Shown piece by piece: positions 1 to 7,572 of a DNA stretch of 64,000 nucleotides. The translations under genes were made by a program, and so were the position numbers. The notes beneath the pieces were generated by a model. It was given only the letters and a program-made list of their open reading frames with translations. It had not been told where the DNA came from and did not search any database. Numbering within the stretch: position 1 is the stretch's first letter; each line of letters opens with the position of its first letter. The DNA comes from Leptolyngbya iicbica LK (GTDB lineage: Bacteria; Cyanobacteriota; Cyanobacteriia; Phormidesmidales; Phormidesmidaceae), in the NCBI RefSeq assembly GCF_004212215.1, contig NZ_QVFV01000006.1, positions 182,805 to 246,804 on the forward strand, given 5' to 3'.

Positions 1-54
1 GAAAGTGCCTTCTTTGCCTGGGGGGACCAAATTCTCACCCATATTCCTGCTTGA
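1..54 (+). CDS. C-terminal tail of a gene entering from the left edge
   Basis: Frame 1 is open from the first base for 17 codons and closes with TGA at 52-54. The tail reads ESAFFAWGDQILTHIPA. It is too short to assign to a family and could be chance. A weak stem (CTGGGT/ACCCAG, about 65-87) follows and could be a terminator. Confidence 0.3.
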   Translation, partial: ESAFFAWGDQILTHIPA

Positions 55-95
55 TTAGGGCTACTGGGTTTCCCTGACTCACCCAGCCTACGGCG

Positions 96-248
96 CTACG
101 GCGATGTGCAATCGCACTCATTAATCACATGATCAACCTCATGGGGCACCAACACGGCGATTTCCGGCATTAGGTAATATTCACAGGTATTTTGGGCGCG
201 ATCGCGAACGAGTTGCCGCAGCGCTACCGAGATGTAAGTCTTGCTCAT
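96..248 (-). pseudogene. Truncated HNH endonuclease remnant
   Basis: This 50-codon frame begins MSKTYISVALRQLVRDRA and reaches a segment VPHEVDHV, which matches the start of a small cyanobacterial HNH nuclease family. In that family a CxxC pair precedes the EVDH catalytic stretch. Here the second Cys of CEYC has become Tyr (CEYY). The frame then leaves the family after DHV and stops, so the C-terminal half, with its second Cys pair and HNH core, is missing. It starts 2 bp after the stop of the upstream frame, as expected for a former two-gene operon. I infer it is non-functional. Family recognition is from memory of the pattern only. Confidence 0.55.
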
Positions 249-250
249 GC

Positions 251-605
251 TTAAGACGCTTGCAAATTGAGCAAAGCCTTAGCCTTAGCCATTCTCACCA
301 AATGCTCGACATACTCAGTACTGCTGCCACCAACGCTCTTCTGCCGGTGTTAACCCAACCGTCTGATTTTTTTCCAATAACTGGGTCACTTGCTGCTGTA
401 GTGCGGCTGATGGTTGCAAGGCCAAAATTTCCTCAGCAGACGGCAAACTGGCTAACACCTCTAACACCTCTGCCAATCCAGAAAAACCAGACTGCCCTTG
501 GGCCGTCCATTCCCGCAAGCCCAGTTCTAGAATTTCTGGCAGCTTGTCTTGTAACGAATGCAGCCGCAATGCCAAATCATCTGGAATATCAACCCTAATT
601 TGCAT
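251..605 (-). pseudogene. Frameshifted small protein preceding the HNH remnant
   Basis: The frame starts at ATG 605 (MQIRVDIPDD; a TTG at 611 is also in frame) and stops early at 315 after EERWWQQY. One base further on, a second frame continues as YVEHLVRMAKAKAL and ends at 251, directly before the HNH remnant. Removing one T near 314-318 would join them into a protein of about 118 residues ending in a basic helix. Such helical proteins are commonly paired with small HNH nucleases in cyanobacteria and their role is not known. Because the next gene is also damaged, decay is more likely than a sequencing error. Confidence 0.6.
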
Positions 606-808
606 AGTCAAGCGTTAGAACAACCAAGGATATTCCCAATCTTAGACCAATCATCTTTTTCGCCCGGTGCGAACGCGAAGGGAGTGGGAGGGACGATTTT
701 CTCTCAGAGTAGCGGCGAATTTTGGATTGTGGTCTGCAGATTAAGTGCGGTTCTGGGACGAGCTGGATAAAATAAGGCGGCATTCCTGTCCTGGTTGAGC
801 AAACTGCC

Positions 809-1336
809 ATGACCACCCCAAACCCTGTCACCCCCGGCCAATACCGCATCGTTGCGGGCTTTGCCGGATTCCTCATCCTCATTGGTGCTGCCCTCAGCAT
901 CTTTGGCGTCTTCTTTCTCAAAACCGCCTTCGCCAGTTACGGCTGGCCCAGCGCCTCTGGCACCGTCCAGGCGATTACCGCCCCGCTATATCGCTCTGAA
1001 TACAATGGCAGCCGCCGCACCTACGTGTATGAGGTGACCTATGGGTATGAGGTGAATGCGATTGCCTATACGGGCGATCGCTACTCCCTGGGCGAAGGCT
1101 CCACCGCGAGTCGACCGTACGACACCGCTCGCGAAGCGGAGCAGGCGGGCCTCGAAGCGTATCCCCTCGGCAGCGCCATCACCGTCTACTACGATCCGCA
1201 GAGCCCCACCGAAGCCGTGCTCAAACGCGGCCCGAATGTTGGCACCTATGCGCCGCTGATCATGGGGCTGTTCTTTTTGCCCTGTGGGGTCCTGTTCCTC
1301 AAAGTGTTGCCCCAGCTCAAGCAACCCGCAGGCTAA
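809..1336 (+). CDS. DUF3592 membrane protein
   Basis: This is a 175-residue protein with one hydrophobic helix near residues 15-40 and another near 148-166. Between them lies a soluble domain of about 100 residues containing the pattern W-P-x-x-x-G-x-V, VTYGYEV and the closing VYYDPQSP. This two-helix layout with a central beta-rich domain and a YDP-x-x-P end is typical of DUF3592, a family of unknown function in the cell envelope. The start at ATG 809 is the first in frame. The gene stands alone, with a repeat-filled gap downstream. Confidence 0.8.
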   Translation: MTTPNPVTPGQYRIVAGFAGFLILIGAALSIFGVFFLKTAFASYGWPSASGTVQAITAPLYRSEYNGSRRTYVYEVTYGYEVNAIAYTGDRYSLGEGSTASRPYDTAREAEQAGLEAYPLGSAITVYYDPQSPTEAVLKRGPNVGTYAPLIMGLFFLPCGVLFLKVLPQLKQPAG

Positions 1337-1412
1337 TGGCCGTTCTCTACAAGCACGCTACGAATTGGCTGAGAGAGCTAGCGGGCTAGGGAGGCAGCGG
1401 GGCCAGTATCGG

Positions 1413-1580
1413 TATAGCAATCCGCAGTCAGGTGCCGAGAGCCCAAGCTTTTACAGAATGCGCATTTAATCTAAGTGTGGACAGCCGTCTCGGCTGTCCC
1501 GGAGCAGGCCATATGCCTGCCCGACAAGCCCCTGTTTTTCTGTCAAAGAGATAAACAGAGCTATCTGCACAACGCTATAT
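1413..1580. repeat. Dispersed repeat, copy 1
   Basis: The segment opens with AGCAATCCGCAGTCA, contains the inverted core ACAGCCGTCTCGGCTGT at about 1479-1496, then GCCTGCCCGACAAG, and ends with AACAGAGCTATCTGC. The same blocks occur in the same order at 49568-49768, and the central part occurs again at 51271-51332. It lies in the gene-free stretch 1337-1730. No coding frame in it is credible. Confidence 0.75.
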
Positions 1581-1730
1581 CAAGGGTGGGGGGCAGTTTG
1601 CCAGTCATCGGCTGCATGGGGGACTCATGGAATTTGTCGGGGTTTCTCAGCATTTCGTCAGCTAGGGAAGCGGGTTTCGATCTAACTTGAAGTGTCAACC
1701 GATGACATGTAAACATTTCCCTTAGACCCT

Positions 1731-2363
1731 ATGCCACAAATTACCGTTCACGGCCCCGCCCTCAGCACCTACGTGCGGACAACGCGCATGATTTTGGAGG
1801 AAACCAATACCCCTTACGAACTCAAGCCCGTCGACATTTTGAGCGGCGAGCAAAATGCCCCCGAATATTTGGCAAAACATCCCTTTGGCAAAGTGCCGAC
1901 GCTGGAAGTTGATGGTCAATATTTGTATGAAACCTGCGCGATCGCTGAGTACCTCGACGCTGCGGTCAACAACGGTGGCTTTACCCCCGACGACCTGATG
2001 ACCCAAGCCCGCATGCGGCAAATCATGGCGATCGTCGATAGCTATTTGTATGGTCCTGCCATCAGCACCATTACCATTCAACGGTTGATCGTGCCCAGCC
2101 AAGGCGGCGAAACGGATACCGCCGCCGTCGAAGCCGCCATCCCCAAAGTGCAAACCGCGTTGAAAGCGATTGAAGCGATCGCCACCTGCTCGCCGTATCT
2201 GCTGGGCGACACCGTCACCCTGGCGGATTTGTATCTCTTGCCCGTCGTGTTCTACCTTTCCAATACCCCCGATTGGGAGGCCGTCATCAGCGAGACGCCC
2301 CAGCTCAAAACCTGGTGGGACACCGCGAGCCAGCTCCCCAGCTTTCGGCAGGTGCTGAAGTAG
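1731..2363 (+). CDS. Glutathione S-transferase family protein
   Basis: This 210-residue protein is the usual GST length. The N-terminal thioredoxin-like half (about 1-78) has a Ser/Thr/Tyr cluster at 12-14 where the catalytic hydroxyl lies in theta/phi-like GSTs. It also has the cis-proline stretch GKVPTLEVDG and the glutathione gamma-glutamyl contact region ETCAIAEYLD. The helical C-terminal half carries the folding motif LLGDTVTLADLYLLP. It would conjugate or reduce small electrophiles with glutathione in the cytosol; the substrate cannot be told. It is a single gene, with ATG 1731 as the first in-frame start. Confidence 0.88.
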   Translation: MPQITVHGPALSTYVRTTRMILEETNTPYELKPVDILSGEQNAPEYLAKHPFGKVPTLEVDGQYLYETCAIAEYLDAAVNNGGFTPDDLMTQARMRQIMAIVDSYLYGPAISTITIQRLIVPSQGGETDTAAVEAAIPKVQTALKAIEAIATCSPYLLGDTVTLADLYLLPVVFYLSNTPDWEAVISETPQLKTWWDTASQLPSFRQVLK

Positions 2364-2489
2364 GTTGATTGGGCGATCGCGCTCCCGGTTGCTCTGACTA
2401 AATGTTTGCTCAACCGTTAAATTAAGGGGGCGATTTGCTGCTGCCCCAGCGTCGCCCCGGCCCGGTCGCTTACTCAACCTAGACAAACG

Positions 2490-3371
2490 ATGGAAACTCA
2501 AAGCCAAAGCCTCTTTGAACAATTTCTGGCCCCCCTCTTTGGGTCGTTGATCGACAAAGAGGCACTGCTGCGGTTGCGGAACAGCATTGACTGGGAGGCG
2601 GAAATGGCCGCGATCGCGCATCCTCAGGTCACCTATCCCGACTATTACCAAACCAGCCAGTTTCACGGGGTCAAAAACGGCTACCTCAATATCGACGCCG
2701 CCATTACCTACGACCCCATCACCCAATATGTGCTGCCCCCGAGCGAGACTTGGGTCCGCGAAAGCTTGGTACATGCCATCCAAGGAAGTCCCCGCCGCAT
2801 TTTGGATCTGGGTTGCGGTACCGGGACGACGACGCTGATGCTTAAACGGCGCTTTCCTCAAGCCAAAGTCGTGGGGCTGGATCTGTCGCCCCAGATGCTG
2901 ATCATGGCCCAGCGCAAAGCCCAAGCGGCAGGACTCGACATTACGTTTCGGCACGGCGACGCGATGCAGACGGGCCTCGATGCCACGTCATTTGATGCGG
3001 TGTGCGCCACCCTGCTGTTTCACGAAACGCCCCCGACCGTTGCCAAGGCAGTTTTGCGAGAGAGTTTTCGACTGCTGCGTCCGGGTGGGCAAATGCTGGT
3101 GCTCGATGGCAATCAAGCAACTCTGCGCCAATTAGATTGGCTGAGCAACATTTTTGAGGAGCCGTTCATTCGTGAGTATCGGCAGGGCAATTTGGATGCT
3201 TGGTTAGGCTACGCCGGGTTTACCACCGTCCGCACCCAAAATGTGTTTATGCTGAATCAGCTCAGCACCGCCCGCAAACCCCTGCCGGTGACCGATCCTG
3301 CCACTACAGCCAATCAGTGGGTCGTACCACAAGAAGCTGACGGTGGTCCAGTGCCCGTGCCCACCGCTTGA
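2490..3371 (+). CDS. Class I SAM-dependent methyltransferase
   Basis: The 293-residue protein has the full Rossmann methyltransferase signature: motif I ILDLGCGTGT at about 104-113, the acidic ribose-binding strand VVGLDLSPQML at 127-137, HGDAMQTG at about 155-162, and a LLRPGGQMLVLD segment after the core. The first 100 residues are a family-specific cap rich in aromatic residues (YPDYYQTSQFHG), and a Pro-rich tail follows the core. The substrate is unknown; the cap suggests a small molecule or quinone-like acceptor, but this is only an inference. It begins at ATG 2490 after a 126-bp gap and is followed convergently by the GNAT gene 17 bp away. Confidence 0.85.
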   Translation: METQSQSLFEQFLAPLFGSLIDKEALLRLRNSIDWEAEMAAIAHPQVTYPDYYQTSQFHGVKNGYLNIDAAITYDPITQYVLPPSETWVRESLVHAIQGSPRRILDLGCGTGTTTLMLKRRFPQAKVVGLDLSPQMLIMAQRKAQAAGLDITFRHGDAMQTGLDATSFDAVCATLLFHETPPTVAKAVLRESFRLLRPGGQMLVLDGNQATLRQLDWLSNIFEEPFIREYRQGNLDAWLGYAGFTTVRTQNVFMLNQLSTARKPLPVTDPATTANQWVVPQEADGGPVPVPTA

Positions 3372-3388
3372 GGGGAGCGATCGCGCCC

Positions 3389-4252
3389 TCAACCCAGTTC
3401 AAAGGTGGTGACGCCAAAGATGCGCTCAGTTGGCAATTGGGGAGGCTCCGGCAAATACATCCGCGCCGTTTCAAACATGCTGGTCAATCCGTAGCGTTGG
3501 GCTAGCGCCACCGCCGCCTCATTCACTTCCGGCACATCCAGGTAAAAGGGCTGTCCCGCAGGTACGTGAGCGATGAAGTGTTGAAAGAGGGTATCGGCGA
3601 TCGCAGGCGTATCGGCAAACAGCGGGCCAATTTTGTAGCCTTGCCGACAGGGTCGCAGCATCCCGTAGCCCAAGATGGCTTGGTCTTGAACGTATGCGAC
3701 AGCGGTGCTGTCCGGTTGAGCGAGCCAACCCTGCAAAAAAGCCGTGCGATCGTCGGGGAAAAAAGGGCGATCGTAGGCCAGCACCTGAGCGAAATCGAGG
3801 GAAGCGATCGAGACTACCGCCGGATCGGCAGGGGCGATCGCCGTCCCCCTCTGCCCTTCATAGCGAATGTTGCGATAGGCCAGTTGAAATCCCGATTTGA
3901 GATAGTTGCTTTGTTGATCCACAACACCATCGAGTCCCACGGTGCGCCCTTCCAGAGTCGCCAAGCCCGCTTGCCAGAGCTGCCAGCCGTAGCCTCGCCC
4001 TCGAAACTCCGGTCGCACAATGTAAAAGCCTAGAAACCCAAACGTCGAGCCATATTTCACCACTGAGATGGCCGCGATCGGTTCCTCCTCCAGCCATCCC
4101 ATAAGAAAACCGCTGGCATCGGCTGCATAAAAGCAGTCCGCATCCTGCAGTCCCGGATTCCAGCCTTCGGCCGCGGCCCAATCAATAGCCACCGCCAAAT
4201 CGGCGCGGGTCATCGGTTTGATGGTGTAATTTGACATACGCTGTTCGCTCAT
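3389..4252 (-). CDS. GNAT family N-acetyltransferase
   Basis: The protein has 287 residues, or 282 if the second start at 4237 (MSNYTIKP) is used. The N-terminal half is a GNAT fold with the acetyl-CoA pyrophosphate loop RPEFRGRGYGWQLW near residues 79-92. The C-terminal half resembles a second GNAT-like lobe of the YitH type (AILGYGMLRPCRQGYKIGPL). Two-lobed enzymes of this kind acetylate small amines or act on unknown substrates. It is divergent from the allantoinase gene, with only 43 bp between the start codons, so the two may share a regulatory region. Confidence 0.85.
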   Translation of the reverse strand: MSEQRMSNYTIKPMTRADLAVAIDWAAAEGWNPGLQDADCFYAADASGFLMGWLEEEPIAAISVVKYGSTFGFLGFYIVRPEFRGRGYGWQLWQAGLATLEGRTVGLDGVVDQQSNYLKSGFQLAYRNIRYEGQRGTAIAPADPAVVSIASLDFAQVLAYDRPFFPDDRTAFLQGWLAQPDSTAVAYVQDQAILGYGMLRPCRQGYKIGPLFADTPAIADTLFQHFIAHVPAGQPFYLDVPEVNEAAVALAQRYGLTSMFETARMYLPEPPQLPTERIFGVTTFELG

Positions 4253-4295
4253 TCCGCACTACAGTTTTGAAAAACGCTCAAAGGATAAGCGCCCC

Positions 4296-5204
4296 ATGAC
4301 TGCTGCCTACCCCCGTGATCTCATCGGCTACGGCCAAACGCCGCCCCATCCCCACTGGCCCAACGACGCGCGGCTTGCCCTTCAGTTTGTCATCAATTAT
4401 GAGGAAGGGGGCGAAAACTGTATTTTGCACGGGGATGCGGCTTCCGAAGCCTTTTTGTCGGAAATTATTGGGGCGCAACCGCTGCTGGGCGTACGCCACA
4501 TCAATATGGAATCAATGTATGAGTACGGCAGTCGGGCGGGCTTTTGGCGGCTACATCGCCTCTTTACCCAGCGGCAACTGCCCGTCACCGTGTATGCCGT
4601 GGCGATGGCCCTGGAGCGCAATCCCGACGCGGGCAAGGCAATGATCGAGGCCAGCTGGGAAGTGGCCAGCCATGGCTATCGGTGGATCGATTATCAATAC
4701 GTCAGCGCCGACACCGAGCGGGAACACATTCGCAAAGCGATTGAGATTCAAACTCAGGTGATTGGCAGTCGGCCTTTGGGCTTTTATCAGGGCCGTATGA
4801 GTCCCAATACTCGCCGATTGGTGATGGAAGAAGGCGGCTTTCTCTATGACGCCGACAGCTACGCCGATGATTTGCCGTACTGGGTCGGGGGCAGCGATCG
4901 CCCCCACCTGGTCATTCCCTACACGCTGGACAACAACGATATGCGCTTTGCCACCGCCCAGGGGTTCAACTCGGGCGAGCAGTTTTTCACCTATCTCAAA
5001 GACGCCTTTGACCTGCTCTACGCCGAAGGTGAAACCGCCCCCAAAATGATGAGCGTGGGCCTGCACTGTCGTCTCTCGGGGCGGCCGGGACGCGCCGCTG
5101 CCCTGGCTCGCTTTCTCGACTATGTGCAGAGTCATGAGCAGGTGTGGATTTGTCGTCGGGTCGATATTGCCCGCCACTGGCACGAGCACCACGCGATCGC
5201 TTAG
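4296..5204 (+). CDS. puuE: PuuE-type allantoinase, polysaccharide-deacetylase fold
   Basis: The protein has 302 residues, the usual length for the metal-independent PuuE allantoinases that hydrolyse allantoin to allantoate. Recognisable segments include RLALQFVINYEEGGEN near the start, YGSRAGFWRLHRLF, the NodB-like ASHGYRWIDYQ, and GFYQGRMSPNTRRL followed by YDADSYADDLPYW. The C-terminal GLHCRLSGRPGRAAAL is also characteristic. No other purine-catabolism gene (ureidoglycolate or urate enzymes) lies nearby, so a nitrogen-salvage role is inferred from the family alone. ATG 4296 is preceded by AAAGGA, a reasonable ribosome site. Confidence 0.88.
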   Translation: MTAAYPRDLIGYGQTPPHPHWPNDARLALQFVINYEEGGENCILHGDAASEAFLSEIIGAQPLLGVRHINMESMYEYGSRAGFWRLHRLFTQRQLPVTVYAVAMALERNPDAGKAMIEASWEVASHGYRWIDYQYVSADTEREHIRKAIEIQTQVIGSRPLGFYQGRMSPNTRRLVMEEGGFLYDADSYADDLPYWVGGSDRPHLVIPYTLDNNDMRFATAQGFNSGEQFFTYLKDAFDLLYAEGETAPKMMSVGLHCRLSGRPGRAAALARFLDYVQSHEQVWICRRVDIARHWHEHHAIA

Positions 5205-5317
5205 CCCGGTAGCACCATGTCCCAGAGCAGACTCATGGCCCGGCTTAAAGCATTTTGATCAATCCCGGCAGCTCGAGCTAGTCGGGATACAGTAAGGCTG
5301 ATCGATGGAGAAAACCG

Positions 5318-5725
5318 ATGAGCAAAAATCTGATGCGGCCGATCGCGATCGGGCTGGGGTGTATAGCGGCTTTGGTCACCCTCCTCTGGGGATGGCATAG
5401 CCGCGCGGCAATGGTGCCAGTCCCCCAGTCCGCCGTTGATGAGGTCGTCGTCGCCACCGCCCCAGCGCCACCGCGCCTGGTCACCGAAATCCTCAACAGC
5501 GAGCCAATTGCGGTGTTGTATATGACTCGCGCCGACGATGAGGTACTGGTGCGCTGTTATCCCGGCTATGTGCCGGTGGTTAGCTACCGCGCTATGGGAT
5601 CGAACCCAGACGCCGACACCGGCCCCCAAGAAGGGGTTCTGCGCTGTGTCATGCCTTCTCGCTTGCCCCAAATTGAGCCTGCGCCCTCATCACCAGAAAG
5701 CGACGCTCTCCCCAATATGGAATGA
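5318..5725 (+). CDS. Hypothetical single-pass or secreted protein
   Basis: The 135-residue product starts with a basic N-terminus and a hydrophobic helix at about 8-26 that ends near SRAAM, so it is exported or membrane-anchored. The rest has a Pro/Ala linker, a central segment LVTEILNSEPIAVLYM-TRADDEVLVRCYPGY with two Cys residues in the mature part (a possible disulfide), and a Pro/Ser-rich tail. I do not recognise a family. ATG 5318 is preceded by ATGGAGAAAACC, which offers a GGAG ribosome site. It stands alone; a repeat-filled gap follows. Confidence 0.6.
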   Translation: MSKNLMRPIAIGLGCIAALVTLLWGWHSRAAMVPVPQSAVDEVVVATAPAPPRLVTEILNSEPIAVLYMTRADDEVLVRCYPGYVPVVSYRAMGSNPDADTGPQEGVLRCVMPSRLPQIEPAPSSPESDALPNME

Positions 5726-5845
5726 TCGGGGTATTTGCCGCCTCGAAAGCTGATCACAGCATCAGGCGAACAGCCACTTATCCCCATCGTCCATGACGCT
5801 ATCGCGACACCCCCCGCAATCAAAAGGGGCGCTCTCTGCGGTGTT

Positions 5846-5909
5846 AGGGACCGGGTGCCTATTCGACTCAGCCGCCAAACTTCAATCATCATCAAGGCAC
5901 CCGGTCCCT
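5846..5909. repeat. Inverted repeat with 15-bp perfect arms
   Basis: The arm AGGGACCGGGTGCCT at 5846-5860 is matched by its exact complement at 5895-5909 across a 34-bp spacer. It lies in the gap 5726-6041, which has no gene. The layout (15-20 bp arms, 34-bp spacer) is the same as the element at 56324-56397, although the arm sequences differ. Confidence 0.8.
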
Positions 5910-5967
5910 GGCAAGGTCTATTTTTAGAGTCATTCTCTGTTATCTGCAATGACTTGCCATCGATTCA

Positions 5968-6005
5968 GCCCCCTCAATCCCCCAGGTTTGGGGGATTGAG
6001 GGGGC
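5968..6005. repeat. Perfect 16-bp hairpin
   Basis: GCCCCCTCAATCCCCC at 5968-5983 pairs perfectly with 5990-6005 around the loop AGGTTT. The stem is very stable but has no T-run on either side, so it is more likely a repetitive palindromic element than an intrinsic terminator. It ends 36 bp before the DUF3253 start. Confidence 0.8.
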
Positions 6006-6041
6006 AAGTGCAGCATTTGAAATCGCAACCGAGGAGCTCCG

Positions 6042-6323
6042 ATGGCGCTGTCTGAACAGCAAATTCAGGATTGTCTCATGCAACTGGTGCGCGATCGCGG
6101 GCCCGAGAAAACGATCTGCCCTTCCGAAGTTGCCCGGGCGCTCAGCGCCGATGATTGGCGATCGCTCATGCCGCAAGTCCGCACAGTGGGGATGGCCTTA
6201 GCGCAAGCGGGGGCGATCGCCGTGACTCAAAAAGGTCAGGTGGTCGATCCACAAACGGCCAAAGGGCCAATTCGTTATCGGCTACTCCACCACGAGCAGA
6301 CCGATCGCCGCGCCCAGTCCTAA
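6042..6323 (+). CDS. DUF3253 protein
   Basis: The 93-residue protein shows the DUF3253 pattern: GPEKTICPSEVARALSADDW, then LMPQVRTVGMALAQAGAI, VTQKGQVVDP and a closing KGPIRYRL. The fold looks like a small winged helix; the function is unknown and it is often linked to stress or S-adenosylmethionine genes. ATG 6042 follows GAGGAGCTCCG, a strong ribosome site. Its last 42 bp overlap the end of the convergent membrane-protein gene. Confidence 0.8.
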   Translation: MALSEQQIQDCLMQLVRDRGPEKTICPSEVARALSADDWRSLMPQVRTVGMALAQAGAIAVTQKGQVVDPQTAKGPIRYRLLHHEQTDRRAQS

Positions 6324-6839
6324 ACCTGCCAAACAGATCACCGCCAACAGCAGACTCGTTCGCCATCGGTTAGAAAATGGCAATAAGCGATCGCCCGTCT
6401 CCGCCGCGATAATGCCACTCATGGCCGGTACCAAAATCGCGAGAAAACCCACCCGCAGCACTTCAAAGGCGGTACTTTGGACGTCTACATCCTCCAGGTT
6501 GGCCGTGCCGACAAATCCCATTGAGACGCCCAAGGCCACGGCCACCAGCCCCGCCCCTAAAATGGCGACTAACGCCAGCGCATTGGCCGACCACCACCGA
6601 AACCGCCCCAGCGCTTTAGGGCCAGCCAGCGCGATCGCCTGCAACACCACCCCACCCACCGCGAGATACCAAATCCAGACCGGCGCAGGAAATGCCATCA
6701 ATAGCAGCCCAATCGACAGGTGCAACAGTAGCACCACCGCTAGCCAGCCCCAGGGAAAACGTCCCTTCCCCTGAGCAGCTTGGTAACGAAAACGCCGCCA
6801 ACCTCGCGGTTTGGGAGGTTGACGCGGAGAAGAAGCCAT
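6282..6839 (-). CDS. Hypothetical multi-pass membrane protein
   Basis: The 185-residue protein has a basic Pro/Arg N-terminus of about 28 residues and then five hydrophobic segments, roughly at 29-50, 53-72, 86-108, 128-146 and 162-183. I see no catalytic or transport motif. An acidic loop (NLEDVDVQ) lies between the third and fourth helices. Its 3' end overlaps DUF3253 convergently, which makes antisense interference between the transcripts possible. Family not recognised. Confidence 0.65.
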   Translation of the reverse strand: MASSPRQPPKPRGWRRFRYQAAQGKGRFPWGWLAVVLLLHLSIGLLLMAFPAPVWIWYLAVGGVVLQAIALAGPKALGRFRWWSANALALVAILGAGLVAVALGVSMGFVGTANLEDVDVQSTAFEVLRVGFLAILVPAMSGIIAAETGDRLLPFSNRWRTSLLLAVICLAGLGLGAAIGLLVVE

Positions 6840-7040
6840 ATCTTTTAAGGTTTATGTTCTAAGCAACGACAACATCACTCGCAAGCCATTCTTCAACCAG
6901 ACAGACGATACCTCGACCCCACAGCGAACGTGGACCGTGTAACCGATCCAGTTTGAAGAATGCCGATCCTGTGTACTCAGACTACCCTCATCTAGACGGT
7001 CTAAGCTGAGACTCAGTATACAAGTTGACTGATCCCCAGC

Positions 7041-7505
7041 ATGAAGTCTTTTCCGATGTCTGCCCAACCGCCCCGTGATGGGCGACCGCGCTGGCCCATA
7101 GGCGTGATTCTAGCCGCGCTGGCCTTGCTGACAATATTGGCCGTGACTCAGGTGCACGGGGCGGCCTCACAGCCGATCTCGGCGATCGCCCTGCACCAAC
7201 GGTTAGAGACAGAGACCGCGCCCCTCGTGTTAGATGTGCGATCGCCCGCCGAATATGCCGCCGGTCACATTCCCGGCGCGCGCAACCTCCCCTATCAAAC
7301 GATCCCGGAGCATTTAACGACCCTGTCCGCATTTCGCGACAGTGAGATTGTGGTGTATTGCGAGGTCGGCGTCCGCGCCAGCATTGCCCAAAATCTGTTA
7401 GAGCAGGCTGGGTTTACTCAAGTTCAGCCGTTGGCCGGCGATCTGCGAGGATGGCGCGAAGCCGCTTTACCGCTGGCGACCCAGAATCTGGAAAATACTC
7501 CATAA
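7041..7505 (+). CDS. Membrane-anchored rhodanese-domain protein
   Basis: The 154-residue protein has an N-terminal hydrophobic anchor at about 19-38 and then one rhodanese domain. The domain shows LVLDVRSPAEYAAGHIPGA, the active-site loop VVYCEVGVRAS with its persulfide-forming Cys, and LAGDLRGWREAALPL. Single-domain rhodaneses transfer sulfane sulfur; the anchor places this domain outside the cytosol or on the membrane face. The active-site loop CEVGVRA differs from the common CxxGxRS only slightly. It precedes the ZIP-like gene by 67 bp on the same strand and could be co-transcribed with it. Confidence 0.85.
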   Translation: MKSFPMSAQPPRDGRPRWPIGVILAALALLTILAVTQVHGAASQPISAIALHQRLETETAPLVLDVRSPAEYAAGHIPGARNLPYQTIPEHLTTLSAFRDSEIVVYCEVGVRASIAQNLLEQAGFTQVQPLAGDLRGWREAALPLATQNLENTP

Positions 7506-7572
7506 ATTCATTGAAAAGAATGTCTAAATCACTGCCTGCGGGTTTATCGTATGCTTGTGAGCTGTTGCGACT

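Noticed and set aside
1722-2954. 410-codon minus-strand frame across the GST and methyltransferase genes
   Set aside because: It is antisense to two well-recognised genes and has shadow-like His/Gly/Arg composition with no family motif.
4551-5192. 213-codon minus-strand frame
   Set aside because: It is the antisense shadow of the allantoinase gene.
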